Shown here piece by piece: positions 17,962 through 26,855 of a stretch of 64,000 bases of DNA. Position numbers and translations under genes: made by a program. Position 1 is the stretch's first letter. Each line of letters begins with the position of its first letter. The notes beneath the pieces were generated by a model. That model did no database searches. It was not told the DNA's origin and saw only the letters and a program-made list of their open reading frames with translations. The stretch covers positions 1 through 64,000 of the forward strand of contig JANXWB010000008.1 in assembly GCA_025351345.1 (NCBI GenBank). The letters run 5' to 3'. The DNA comes from Synechococcales cyanobacterium GL140_1_metabat_312 (GTDB lineage Bacteria > Cyanobacteriota > Cyanobacteriia > Leptolyngbyales > Leptolyngbyaceae).

Positions 17962-18744
17962 ATGTCGAGCGCCATCGAATTTCTCAGCAAAGGCGGACCG
18001 ATTATGGTGCCGATCGGAGCCTTATCAGTTCTGACGATTACTTGTGCCTTGGAGCGGACTTGGTTTTGGTGGCATACCATACAGGGCGAGAAGCAGCTTG
18101 TCTCTAAGATTTTGCAAGTGTCACAAGATGATTTAGGGAAAGCAAAGACCATTGCAGAACAAGCGCAAAGATTACCTATTGGTCGATTTATCTTAGCAGC
18201 ATTGCGTTTGAATCAACCCACTCCAGAAACATTTCAATTGGCGATGGTGGCGGCGGGCGATCGAGAATTTATTGAAATGCGAAAGTGTGACAAGTTGCTG
18301 GAAACTATTGTTGCGATCGCGCCGTTGCTGGGACTATTGGGAACCGTAACGGGTTTGATTGCGACATTTTTTAATTTGAATATTGGTGGCGGGGGCGGTG
18401 GAAATGTTGACTTATCAAAAGCTTCTCAAGGAATTGCAGAGGCTTTGATTACTACAGCGGGCGGAATGATTGTTGCGATTATGGCATTGATTATTTATCG
18501 GGCCTGCGTTGGATTGCAAGCCGCACAAATGGATTACTTTTCAGAAGTGGGGAGTGAGTTGGAGTTGATCTATCGGCAACGTTGGTATGAACCGCGTATG
18601 AATCAAGAGCAACAGAAAAACCTAAGCCAAGATCTATTACAGCAAATGGTGACCTTGTTGAACGATCGGCTTCCTGCTCTTAATTCAACGCTGACGTTTG
18701 ATGATGGTGTTGCCCATTTGCCAACTGAGAACCAGGACGGGTAA
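17962..18744 (+). CDS. exbB: MotA/TolQ/ExbB-family proton channel protein
   Basis: A 260-residue inner-membrane protein with three transmembrane helices: about residues 12-30, 110-135 and 155-180. The family core is evident in ETIVAIAPLLGLLGTVTGLIATF and GIAEALITTAGGMIVAIMALIIY, with the conserved Thr-rich gating helices. ExbB-type pentamers use proton motive force to energise TonB. No ExbD gene follows; instead the last 60 bases overlap the 3' end of the convergent futB gene. Its location inside the iron locus suggests siderophore or ferric uptake, but MotA/TolQ-like roles cannot be excluded. Confidence 0.85.
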   Translation: MSSAIEFLSKGGPIMVPIGALSVLTITCALERTWFWWHTIQGEKQLVSKILQVSQDDLGKAKTIAEQAQRLPIGRFILAALRLNQPTPETFQLAMVAAGDREFIEMRKCDKLLETIVAIAPLLGLLGTVTGLIATFFNLNIGGGGGGNVDLSKASQGIAEALITTAGGMIVAIMALIIYRACVGLQAAQMDYFSEVGSELELIYRQRWYEPRMNQEQQKNLSQDLLQQMVTLLNDRLPALNSTLTFDDGVAHLPTENQDG

Positions 18745-20427
18745 TAGACCGACTAATACAATGGTTAAAGCTGGGAGTGCAGCTTCGGAGAGCCGTTCAT
18801 CCGATGCGAGATTGAAAACGCGAACAGCAAGTGTGTCGTAGTTAAGCGGTCGCATGATCAACGTGACGGGCAACTCCTTCATCACGTCAACGAATACTAA
18901 AATTGCAGCACTAATTAATCCGCTGCGCATTAGGGGTAAATGAATTTGGAATAGAGTTTGCAACGTGTTTAACCCTAGACTTCGAGCCGCATTGTCGAGA
19001 TTGGGCTTGATGCTGTTAAGGCTAGATTCAACCGCACCATAACCCACCGCTAGAAATCGTACTAAATAGGCAAATACTAATGCAAAAATAGTTCCGCTAA
19101 GCAGCAATCCCGTTGAAATATTGAATTGCGATCGCATCCAACTATCTAATGCATTATCAAAGTTACCCAGTGGGACCATCGCCCCGATCGCAATCACTGC
19201 ACCAGGGATCGCATAGCTAAGAGTGGCCCCTTGAATAGCCCAGCCCTTGAGTTTCGAGGGTTGTAGCCGTTGACCATAGGCAAGAATAATGGCAATGATG
19301 ACCGCGATCGTGGCGGCAGTGGTCGCCAAGGTGAAACTATGAATTGCATAGCCCCAAAATGGGTCTGGGGCATTTGCTAGAAACTCACCTGAAGTTGCGG
19401 TGCCATAGTCTCCATCACCACTTACATCACTTGTATTACTGCTCAATCGATCGCCTTTAATCAGAAACACCAAAACACTTACCGGAATACCAAAACCTAG
19501 AAGAATTGGAACAGTACAAATTCCGATCGCAGCCCATTGATGCCAATTACGCAGCACATATCGTTTGATTTCAGTCATTTGGCTAGTTTGGTAAAAACGC
19601 TGGCGATTACGTGATTGACGCTCAAGGATCACTAGTACCGCGATGAAACTCAATAGCAGTAGGGCAAGTTGTAGGGCCGCAGCGCGTTCACCCTGACCGA
19701 GCCAAGTGCGAAAAATTCCAATAGTAAACGTTGGCACCGCAAAGAATTCAACGGTTCCATAGTCATTCAATGTTTCCATTAATGCCAGTGACAATCCGGC
19801 GACAATAGCAGGTCTCGCCATAGGTAAGGCGACTTTTAAAAATCCCTGCCATGGGGTACAGCCTAGACTGCGACTGGCTTCTAATGTAATTGATGATTGA
19901 TTTGAAAAAGCCGATCGGGCGAGTAAATAAACATAGGGATAGAGCACCAAAACAAACATGCCGATCGCCCCTGGCATCGATCGAACATTGGGAAACCAAT
20001 AATCTTGAGCATTTTTCCAGCCAAACCATTGCCGCAATATAGATTGTACTGGACCGTAATATTCTAATAAATCCGTATAGGTGTAGGCCAAAATATAGGC
20101 TGGAGCCGCCAACGGGAGCAACAACGCCCACTGAAATAGCGATCGGCCCCGAAATTGACACATCGTCACCAGCCAAGCGCAAGTGGTTCCCACGATCGCC
20201 ACGCCTGCACCCACGCCCACCATCAAAATCAGAGAATTAAGAATATATTCCCCTAATACTGTTGTAATCAAATGTTGCCAAACCGATCGCGTGTCTGAAA
20301 AAACGCTAGTTAAGACTGAAACTAGCGGCAACATCATCGATAGGGCTAATGAAACAGTGGCGACCGTCCAAATCGAGAATGATTGAGATGAGGCTTGTGG
20401 GGCGGAGATTGTTAGTTTGCGGACCAT
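18685..20427 (-). CDS. futB: Iron(III) ABC transporter permease FutB
   Basis: A 580-residue double-domain permease with about twelve transmembrane helices, the fused form typical of ferric and thiamine importers. Two EAA-type coupling loops are visible: LEASRSLGCTPWQGFLKVALPMARPA in the first half and LDNAARSLGLNTLQTLFQIHLPLMR in the second. These dock on the ATPase FutC. The upstream ATG at 20457 would add ten residues (MNLYVIIINP) and reach into the divergent futC promoter; MVRKLTISAPQ at 20427 is preferred. Its 3' end overlaps that of the exbB-like gene by 60 bases tail to tail. Confidence 0.9.
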   Translation of the reverse strand: MVRKLTISAPQASSQSFSIWTVATVSLALSMMLPLVSVLTSVFSDTRSVWQHLITTVLGEYILNSLILMVGVGAGVAIVGTTCAWLVTMCQFRGRSLFQWALLLPLAAPAYILAYTYTDLLEYYGPVQSILRQWFGWKNAQDYWFPNVRSMPGAIGMFVLVLYPYVYLLARSAFSNQSSITLEASRSLGCTPWQGFLKVALPMARPAIVAGLSLALMETLNDYGTVEFFAVPTFTIGIFRTWLGQGERAAALQLALLLLSFIAVLVILERQSRNRQRFYQTSQMTEIKRYVLRNWHQWAAIGICTVPILLGFGIPVSVLVFLIKGDRLSSNTSDVSGDGDYGTATSGEFLANAPDPFWGYAIHSFTLATTAATIAVIIAIILAYGQRLQPSKLKGWAIQGATLSYAIPGAVIAIGAMVPLGNFDNALDSWMRSQFNISTGLLLSGTIFALVFAYLVRFLAVGYGAVESSLNSIKPNLDNAARSLGLNTLQTLFQIHLPLMRSGLISAAILVFVDVMKELPVTLIMRPLNYDTLAVRVFNLASDERLSEAALPALTIVLVGLLPVLVLSWQMGNTIIKRQR

Positions 20428-20473
20428 AGGATTTATAATAATGACATACAGATTCAACTAGTATTATCTTCTC

Positions 20474-21541
20474 ATGTCTGACCCAACGATTGTTCTTAAA
20501 ATCAATCAAATTTCTAAACAGTTCGATCGTAATTCACCACCCGTTTTGAATCAAGTTTCTTTGGAGTTGCAAGAAGGGGAAATTCTAGGGCTTTTGGGTC
20601 CGTCTGGATGTGGGAAAACCACATTATTACGACTGATTGCTGGATTTGAAACCTTGAATTCAGGTTCTATTGAGTTATCGGGTGAATCTATTGCAACATC
20701 TAATAAATCCGTCGCGCCGGAACATCGAAATATTGGCATGGTGTTTCAAGATTATGCGCTATTTCCCCATTTGACGATCGCTCAAAATGTCGCCTTTGGC
20801 CTTCAGAAAACTAGCCGAAAACGATTTGCAGCCGCACAAATTCAAGCCTTGACCCAAGAGTCGATCGATCGCGTAGGACTATCTGGTTTGGAATTACGGT
20901 ATCCCCACGAATTGTCGGGAGGACAGCAACAGCGAGTTGCATTAGCACGGGCATTAGCGCCGCAACCTGCGATGATTTTGTTGGATGAACCGTTGAGTAA
21001 TTTAGATATTCAAGTGCGGTTACGATTACGACAGGAGATTCGATCGATTCTGAAAAATGCGAGAACGTCTGCAATTTTTGTGACACATGATCAAGAAGAA
21101 GCTTTATCGATGTGCGATCGGATTGCCGTCATGAACAAAGGGAATCTAGAACAAATTGGCACCCCAGAATCAATTTATCAAATGCCCACGTCTCGCTTTG
21201 TGGCTGATTTTGTAACGCAAGCTAATTTTATCGAAGCAACGTTTCGATCGGGATTTTGGCACACAGAAATTGGTGAGTTTGAGGCGATCGGAGCCGTTGC
21301 TAATCCTGATAAAAAATCTCAAGCGACCTTAATGATTCGTCAGGAAGATGTGAAGATTAAAACGGACGATCGCAGTAACATTATCATTCGCGATCGTCAA
21401 TTTTTAGGCCGTGAATATTGTTATGAATTGGTTCTACCTTCTGGTCAGATACTATTAGCGACTTGTCCGATCGGGGAGAAATATGAAGTAGGAATCAGGG
21501 TTACGATCGAGATTGAGACTACTAAGGTTAGCGCTATTTAA
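20474..21541 (+). CDS. futC: Iron(III) ABC transporter ATP-binding protein FutC
   Basis: A 355-residue importer ATPase of the FbpC/PotA type. Walker A GPSGCGKTT, Q-loop VFQDYALFPHLT, signature LSGGQQQRVALARAL, Walker B MILLDEPLSNLD and H-loop THDQEEAL are intact. A C-terminal TOBE-like regulatory region (about 235-350) follows. It is divergent from futB with only about 46 bases between start codons, so both promoters must overlap there and could share a regulator such as Fur. I do not see a convincing Fur box. Confidence 0.93.
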   Translation: MSDPTIVLKINQISKQFDRNSPPVLNQVSLELQEGEILGLLGPSGCGKTTLLRLIAGFETLNSGSIELSGESIATSNKSVAPEHRNIGMVFQDYALFPHLTIAQNVAFGLQKTSRKRFAAAQIQALTQESIDRVGLSGLELRYPHELSGGQQQRVALARALAPQPAMILLDEPLSNLDIQVRLRLRQEIRSILKNARTSAIFVTHDQEEALSMCDRIAVMNKGNLEQIGTPESIYQMPTSRFVADFVTQANFIEATFRSGFWHTEIGEFEAIGAVANPDKKSQATLMIRQEDVKIKTDDRSNIIIRDRQFLGREYCYELVLPSGQILLATCPIGEKYEVGIRVTIEIETTKVSAI

Positions 21542-21546
21542 TGTTT

Positions 21547-22278
21547 CTAAAGAACACCGCCCAAAGCAATAATTTGGTTCTCATCTTTGAATATTACATT
21601 AACCTTATTACCCGCTACAGGAGGAAGTATGAAATAAAGAAATTTGTTTGTTTTATTGTCTTTAATTCGATAGCCTACAACCTGACTTTCCGTAGGTCGA
21701 TCGCCAGCATCTTCCGGTGAAGCGGTATCATTTATTTCTTGATGTTGGTTTCCAAACTGCTTCGCTAAAGTAGCAAGTATTTTGTCCTGTGGTGCAGAAA
21801 CTTGACTACATCTTGATTCACCTGGACAAGGAATTCCAGTCAGCAATTTATTAACGGTTCCTTCTGGCGTAAGGGCTTCGGTGGGTAGTGGAGTGGGTGA
21901 AACGATCGGGGTGGGAACGGGGGTTGCTGGGGGTTTAACGGGAGATTCTGAGGGCTTAGGTTGCGATTGAGTTTGAATCACTTTCTCAACAATTCTTTCA
22001 ACAATAACTGGACTCGTTGAAGATTTTGAAGCAGTTGTGGTGGGAGATGAGGCAGGAGTCGAAGCTGTTAACGGAATGGCTGTTGGAGACGCAATAGGCA
22101 GGGGCATATTTCCGATCGCCTGAAGTTGTGCTTCTTTTTCAGGGACGTTCTCTTTTTTTATCTCAGTATTCACTGGAATCCATAGCACCAATCCATGCAT
22201 CATGAGGGCGATCGGAGTCATGGCGAGAAGGCCGAGCTTTTTGAAATTTAGCTCTGAAATCTGATGAGGAGAATTCAT
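21547..22278 (-). CDS. Membrane-anchored proline-rich protein, TonB-like in layout
   Basis: A protein of about 243 residues that I cannot assign to a characterised family. One N-terminal transmembrane helix (LGLLAMTPIALMMHGLVLWIPV, about 15-36) is followed by a Pro/Ser/Thr/Ala-rich stretch (about 60-150) with PTP and SPT repeats, and a compact C-terminal domain of about 100 residues with one CPGESRC cysteine pair. This layout (anchor, proline-rich spacer, small periplasmic domain) resembles TonB, and it lies beside futC and near an ExbB-like gene. No TonB signature is visible, so the similarity is architectural only. It converges on futC with five bases between stops. ATG 22278 is chosen because the upstream extension precedes the membrane anchor without family character. 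Confidence 0.5.
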   Translation of the reverse strand: MNSPHQISELNFKKLGLLAMTPIALMMHGLVLWIPVNTEIKKENVPEKEAQLQAIGNMPLPIASPTAIPLTASTPASSPTTTASKSSTSPVIVERIVEKVIQTQSQPKPSESPVKPPATPVPTPIVSPTPLPTEALTPEGTVNKLLTGIPCPGESRCSQVSAPQDKILATLAKQFGNQHQEINDTASPEDAGDRPTESQVVGYRIKDNKTNKFLYFILPPVAGNKVNVIFKDENQIIALGGVL

Positions 22279-22413
22279 AACGTATTGAGAATCTAAAGCA
22301 ATTGTTTTAGATTTTAGCACCTTATTGAAAGCTGGCATCAATTAGATTGCACATTTATTCATGATATTTCGAGATCACTAAAGAACGATCGTCTATGAAT
22401 ATTCTATACTAGT

Positions 22414-22653
22414 TCAAATAAACCGACGTTGGAATCGATCGTCTATCCGATCGCGTTTGCTGGAGTTGCAGCTTTGGCAGAGGGTTTGGAGATTACTGAT
22501 GTCGTTGCTGCCACCTTGGTTAAGGGAAACAATGTGGTCTATGGTGAGATTTTTGTGGGTGCCGCAGCTTTGGCAGGTGTGGTTATCGCGATCGAGAACG
22601 TATTGACGGACTACGATCGGGATTTTGCCCCGTAGAGTTTTATCGGGTTTCAT
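22414..22653 (-). CDS. Small HNH endonuclease
   Basis: A 79-residue HNH nuclease. The signature reads CQSCGTHKNLTIDHIVSLNQGG...NLQTLCQSCNSSK, with two CXXC zinc pairs, the DH of the beta-beta-alpha metal site, and the Asn and final Lys-rich helix. The frame extends 41 codons upstream, but that part is rich in Pro/Ser and overlaps the start of the divergent Uma2 gene, so ATG at 22653 is taken. Such single-domain HNH proteins are frequent and scattered in cyanobacterial genomes; function is usually unknown. Confidence 0.85.
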   Translation of the reverse strand: MKPDKTLRGKIPIVVRQYVLDRDNHTCQSCGTHKNLTIDHIVSLNQGGSNDISNLQTLCQSCNSSKRDRIDDRFQRRFI

Positions 22654-22718
22654 GGGAAGTCGAAATTGATGTGTGTGTATAATTGGAGTTGAAGCAATAG
22701 TCGGGAGGGCGATGGGCG

Positions 22719-23309
22719 ATGGCATTGACCAAGGCGAGATTTGAAAGCTTTGAAACGTATCTAGCGGCTGAGCCATCAGATTTGCCGGAAGCTCGTTGTG
22801 AATATTGGAATGAAGAATTGATTCCGGTTATGTCTGAGTCTATTGGTAATGATACGATCGCAAATTTTATTTTTTTGGCATTACTTGCGATCGGTTTACC
22901 GTTTAAACTCATCCGACCTGGCAGCATAGAAATTGTCGTTAATGGAAAACCTCGGACTCGATTCCCCGATTTAACAGTGTTGGAGGAGATTCATTTAACT
23001 CTTCTCAAACGCCGTGCGACGATTAGTCAAGATATGCCTGCGCCTAGGATGGTTTTAGAAGTTGTTTCTCCTGGTGATGAGAAATCTGATAATTACAGAC
23101 GAGATTATCAAGAGAAATTATATCAGTATGCCGACCGGGGAATTCCTGAGTATTGGATTATTGATCCCGGTCGGGAATGGATAATGGTTGGATGTTTGAT
23201 TCAAGGAGAATATCAATTTAATACTTTTCGGGGTAACGATACTATTGTTTCTCCGACATTTCCTGAATTCATATTGACGACCGCAGAAGTCTTGGAAGCT
23301 GGACGGTAA
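22719..23309 (+). CDS. Uma2 family (DUF820) putative endonuclease
   Basis: A 196-residue protein of the Uma2 family, hugely expanded in cyanobacteria, with a PD-(D/E)XK-like fold. The putative catalytic core is FPDLTVLEE (Asp) followed by MVLEVVSPGDEKSDNYRRDYQEKLYQYADRGIPEYWIIDP, where E of LEVVS and the Lys of EK are the usual acidic/basic pair. A nuclease role has been proposed for the family but the physiological task is not known. Monocistronic. Confidence 0.88.
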   Translation: MALTKARFESFETYLAAEPSDLPEARCEYWNEELIPVMSESIGNDTIANFIFLALLAIGLPFKLIRPGSIEIVVNGKPRTRFPDLTVLEEIHLTLLKRRATISQDMPAPRMVLEVVSPGDEKSDNYRRDYQEKLYQYADRGIPEYWIIDPGREWIMVGCLIQGEYQFNTFRGNDTIVSPTFPEFILTTAEVLEAGR

Positions 23310-23314
23310 GCTTT

Positions 23315-23662
23315 TCATGAGTTTTCACGAAAGGTGTCGAGGGAAGGTTCGATCGGCTGATTTGAAGGATTCTCGCCTTCTCCCTCTAGAATGAATTCGG
23401 CAACTACTCTAAGTCTTAAACGACCCTTTTTCCAAACTGATCCAGGCTCTAGTATCTGACTAGGAAATCCTTCATCAAGCCATTGCTCATGATCGTTTTC
23501 ATCAGACAATACCATACGTTTTACTAAACCTCTATGAAAGTCATATGAAAAACTAGTTGCGTATGTTCTGACTATTTCATCCACCGTATCATTTGTTATT
23601 CCCACTTTACCTAGTAGAACTATGGCATCGTTTGGTATTTCTGAGAAGTTATCTTCATTCAT
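23315..23662 (-). CDS. KGK-domain protein, single domain
   Basis: A 115-residue protein resembling the KGK family, a cyanobacterial family of unknown function named after a Lys-Gly-Lys motif. Seen here: a helical N-terminal part (VDEIVRTYA), WLDEGFPSQILEPGSVWKKGRLRLRVVAEFILE, which is the family core (acidic/Gly turn, Cys or Gln position, then W-x-K-G-x). The third Lys is replaced by Arg (KKGR). It is the last gene in a same-strand run behind a second KGK protein (29-base gap) and a dynamin-like GTPase. No membrane segment or signal peptide. Confidence 0.6.
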   Translation of the reverse strand: MNEDNFSEIPNDAIVLLGKVGITNDTVDEIVRTYATSFSYDFHRGLVKRMVLSDENDHEQWLDEGFPSQILEPGSVWKKGRLRLRVVAEFILEGEGENPSNQPIEPSLDTFRENS

Positions 23663-23691
23663 ATTCTTAGTCCAAGCTTTTGTATATTGAA

Positions 23692-24360
23692 TTAATGGGC
23701 TTCGATCGCATTTCTAATATCGTCTAAGGATGATTCCGATAGAGGCTCAGAATCTTGGATGTCATCAGGTTGATATCCAACTTCTAGATAAACTGTTCCT
23801 TTACTCCAACCCTTTGATAAGCCAGGAAAGGAAACTCTACAAGGGATACCGTAATCTAACCAGGCATACCTATACGAATTCATGTCTGTCAACGATAAAC
23901 GTTGCCTTAGATGTGTCACTAATTCTTTTTGGGTAAACATAGTTCTACCCATACCCAAAAGTGTGGTTGCTGCTGCTAGTTGATGTTGTTCCTCCATAGC
24001 TTCTAAAGGAATACGTATTACACATTCTTCATCAATACTGATCCGACCACTATCTGAAGAACCAATCAGTTGTTCCTGAGAATCAGATTGATGGCATGAA
24101 AAGATAAATTTTATTGAAATGTCACCTCTCACCCAATTTGTAGAGTTTTTTACCGAGTCTAAAATCATACAATCTACGCCTTCTCCAAACCAGTCAACTT
24201 CTGGCGATTCGGGATGAGTAAACTTTTCCCGTAGCCAATTGTAGAGATTGGCAACTGTAACTACTTTATACCGACTACTTATCTCATGCTGTTGAGTAAG
24301 AAATTCTACGACTGCACTATTGGGCAAGATAATGTCTTGGCCTTCCATGATTGACTCCAT
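23692..24360 (-). CDS. KGK-domain protein, two tandem domains
   Basis: A 222-residue protein that I read as two KGK-type units. The first has YNWLREKFTHP...WFGEGVDCMILDSVKNSTNWVRGDISIKFIFS (about 40-90). The second has LRQRLSLTDMNSYRYAWLDYGIPCRVSFPGLSKGWSKGTVYLEVGYQPDD (about 150-205). Both contain G(V/I)(D/P)C followed by a W-x-(R/K)-G core; the spacing is equal, so it looks like an internal duplication. The Lys of the motif is degenerate in the first unit. Function unknown. It lies 63 bases downstream of the dynamin-like gene and 29 bases upstream of the single-domain KGK gene, all on the minus strand. A second in-frame ATG lies four codons in. Confidence 0.6.
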   Translation of the reverse strand: MESIMEGQDIILPNSAVVEFLTQQHEISSRYKVVTVANLYNWLREKFTHPESPEVDWFGEGVDCMILDSVKNSTNWVRGDISIKFIFSCHQSDSQEQLIGSSDSGRISIDEECVIRIPLEAMEEQHQLAAATTLLGMGRTMFTQKELVTHLRQRLSLTDMNSYRYAWLDYGIPCRVSFPGLSKGWSKGTVYLEVGYQPDDIQDSEPLSESSLDDIRNAIEAH

Positions 24361-24423
24361 ATTGATGTATTTACAATTTCTGGTCTTCTAGTTATCTGAT
24401 CTGATGAATTTTTCACATCTTTT

Positions 24424-26757
24424 TTATTGCCCTATTTTCATAAAATCCTCCCCACCGATCGCCCCAATCCGATCGATCGCCCCCTCAAAAACTACAATCT
24501 TCTCTTCAATTTCTGCCAATAACTGATCTCGTTGTAACACCTGTTCTTCAGCCTCCCGCCGCAAAACATCACCCAAAAACGATCGCGCCTCATCATATCG
24601 ATCGGGAATTGAAATCACCAACAATTTCGATCGTTCCAACAAGATTGAATTCAATGTTTGATTAATCGTTTGTCTAAACGTTCGTAATACCGTTATTTTT
24701 ACCTTTTGTTCAAAATCCAACTTCAACAACTGACGAATCGCAGGTTCCGCCGCCACCATATTGGAATAATCATATCCACGACAAGCCTGCGCCATCGTTT
24801 CACGCAATTGAAAAATCGAAGTTGTCCCCTCCGCAAAAAAGCTTTCACATTCCCGCACATACCGATCGCACTCCACCCGCGCCGCATTCACCAACGCCAA
24901 AGTCGCCAACTCCTTACCCTGCAACAACAAAGCCGCAATCCCACCATCATGACCCAAAAGTCGATTCATCTCTTGATAATAACTTTGTTGCGAAATCCGA
25001 TCGTTCAACTGTTCAAAAAATCCATTCACCAATTCCCGCGAAGCCTCAACTAAGGTATCTTCCAGCCCATTGGCCAAATAGTAAAATGCCTCCGCCAAAA
25101 TCCCCAACAACGGCACCACAGAATTTCGTGAATGACTTCCCTGCGCCCGTTCATGCACCATCCCCACCGAAAACTCCGCCACCAGCTCATCTAAGCGTAT
25201 GACCAATTGTCCTTGAAGCCGTCGAAACTGAGATTCAAACGCCTCATTTCTTCCACTCGCCACCACCTGATTCAGTTCATCCTCAATATGCAATTGCAAT
25301 TCCTGAGCCACCTTCTGCAACATCACCCCTAATTTCTGCAATCCCTGTTCCCGCAAAAGTTCCACATCCGTCGGCTGCGATCGTAATTCTGATGCCCGCT
25401 CCAAATAAACCCGTCGCAATGCCAACGCGATCGGACGCAAATCCGACATAACATTGGACAATAATAACGGACGCTTTTCCTCAGTTAAATAGCGCGTGAT
25501 TCCCGATCGAAATGCCTCAATCCCACTATCAGCAATCAATTGATCAATCAGCGGCCTACCTTCAGAACCCAAAATTCGAGTATAGTTCTCCGACGCACTT
25601 TCATAACTTCGCACATCAATCCGAAAGCGATCGATCGGCAACCGTCCCGAACTTGCACAATACCGATTGAACTCATTCACAAATTGCGGTATTGCCTCCC
25701 CCGCAAAAATCGAATCTAAACCAAAGCGATCGTTCAATCCCGTCGTCCGAACTTGCCCACCATAAAAACCCAGCAAACCACTCGTCTTATAAACCCGCGC
25801 CGTATCTCGAAACTGACTCGCAATCAATCGCGTCAATCGATCGGCCAATTGTCCGTTATACCAACTCTCATCCACCCGATTAAATACATAAAAAACCCGA
25901 TCGCGAATTCCAGGATTATGCTTTGTCTTCTCCAACAACTCCGTCTCTTCCGTCGTCAAATCCCCCGCCGAAGCCGTTTTTAATACACAAACTACCGCCG
26001 CAGTATCCGGGTCCGTAATCTTCGCATAGGTCAACGCCGCATCTCGCTTTACTGGCGCATCAATTCCCGGCGTATCCACCAACACATTTCCATCTTGCAA
26101 TAAAGGATGATGACAATAATATTCCACCCGCTTCAGCACCGCACTGTTCGTCCCTCTTCGTGCATAGTTCGCCGCCTCCTGCAAATTGGCAAAATTAAAC
26201 TCCTCCATTGCCATCGTCCGATTCTCTTTCGGATCAATATGCACTTGATTATCCATCCAGCCTTGCAATAGATATTTCAGCGCTGTCGCCTGTTTTGCCC
26301 GATCGGACTTACTCTCCCCGCCCTCTTCCGCAATCACCCGATCGCACGCCGTTTGAGTTTTTGGAATAGCCGACAAATCAATGTGCTGATTCTCTCCAAA
26401 CAACCGATCCGACAAAACGCCCATCTGTTCCTGAATCTCCACCCCCGACAAAAACGTCAGCACCACGCGCTCTTGTCCTACCGCTGCATAGGCAACCCGA
26501 CATTCCGTCCCCGTCGCATGACCTTCCGCACTGTAAAGCAATTCCCGCTCCAGCAATGCATTAATCAACATCGACTTCCCAGCACTAAACGCCCCGGCAA
26601 ACACAATTTCAAAGGTCGGAGCCGTCGCCTTCTTCAACGAATCTCGAATCGCCCCTAGTTCGATCGCCCCCAAACTCGGCTCTTCATTCAACAACTGCAA
26701 AACCTGCTCTACAGATTGCTGCAAACCCGTCCAAGCCGATACAGAAGAAATCGCCAT
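24424..26757 (-). CDS. Bacterial dynamin-like GTPase
   Basis: A 777-residue dynamin-superfamily protein. The GTPase domain shows G1 GAFSAGKS (55-62), G2 Thr in GTECRVAY, G3 DTPGIDAP and G4 NRVD. A long helical stalk (about 400-750) follows with a hydrophobic/alanine-rich stretch (VVPLLGILAEAFYYLANGLEDTLVEA) that could act as a paddle for membrane contact. Bacterial dynamin-like proteins remodel or protect membranes, and some act in phage defence. Its coding strand is strongly G-rich, unlike the two KGK genes behind it. It may head an operon with them; no terminator lies in the 63-base gap. Specific role unknown. Confidence 0.85.
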   Translation of the reverse strand: MAISSVSAWTGLQQSVEQVLQLLNEEPSLGAIELGAIRDSLKKATAPTFEIVFAGAFSAGKSMLINALLERELLYSAEGHATGTECRVAYAAVGQERVVLTFLSGVEIQEQMGVLSDRLFGENQHIDLSAIPKTQTACDRVIAEEGGESKSDRAKQATALKYLLQGWMDNQVHIDPKENRTMAMEEFNFANLQEAANYARRGTNSAVLKRVEYYCHHPLLQDGNVLVDTPGIDAPVKRDAALTYAKITDPDTAAVVCVLKTASAGDLTTEETELLEKTKHNPGIRDRVFYVFNRVDESWYNGQLADRLTRLIASQFRDTARVYKTSGLLGFYGGQVRTTGLNDRFGLDSIFAGEAIPQFVNEFNRYCASSGRLPIDRFRIDVRSYESASENYTRILGSEGRPLIDQLIADSGIEAFRSGITRYLTEEKRPLLLSNVMSDLRPIALALRRVYLERASELRSQPTDVELLREQGLQKLGVMLQKVAQELQLHIEDELNQVVASGRNEAFESQFRRLQGQLVIRLDELVAEFSVGMVHERAQGSHSRNSVVPLLGILAEAFYYLANGLEDTLVEASRELVNGFFEQLNDRISQQSYYQEMNRLLGHDGGIAALLLQGKELATLALVNAARVECDRYVRECESFFAEGTTSIFQLRETMAQACRGYDYSNMVAAEPAIRQLLKLDFEQKVKITVLRTFRQTINQTLNSILLERSKLLVISIPDRYDEARSFLGDVLRREAEEQVLQRDQLLAEIEEKIVVFEGAIDRIGAIGGEDFMKIGQ

Positions 26758-26855
26758 AATTTGAGAAGTCTATAAATTAATTTCTCTACTATACTGCCCA
26801 AAAATAATCGATCGAAACAGATCTACCTTCGATCGTGACATTAAAAAGATGGCGA

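Noticed and set aside
20428-20473. Fur box between futB and futC
   Set aside because: The region is AT-rich and short, but no stretch matches the Fur consensus better than expected by chance.
22654-22776. Longer N-terminus of the HNH protein
   Set aside because: The extension is low-complexity, has no family similarity and overlaps the divergent Uma2 gene.
24706-26658. Several plus-strand ORFs of 60-126 codons opposite the dynamin-like gene
   Set aside because: They are Pro/His/Arg/Ser-rich antisense shadows of a G-rich coding strand, without family features or ribosome sites.
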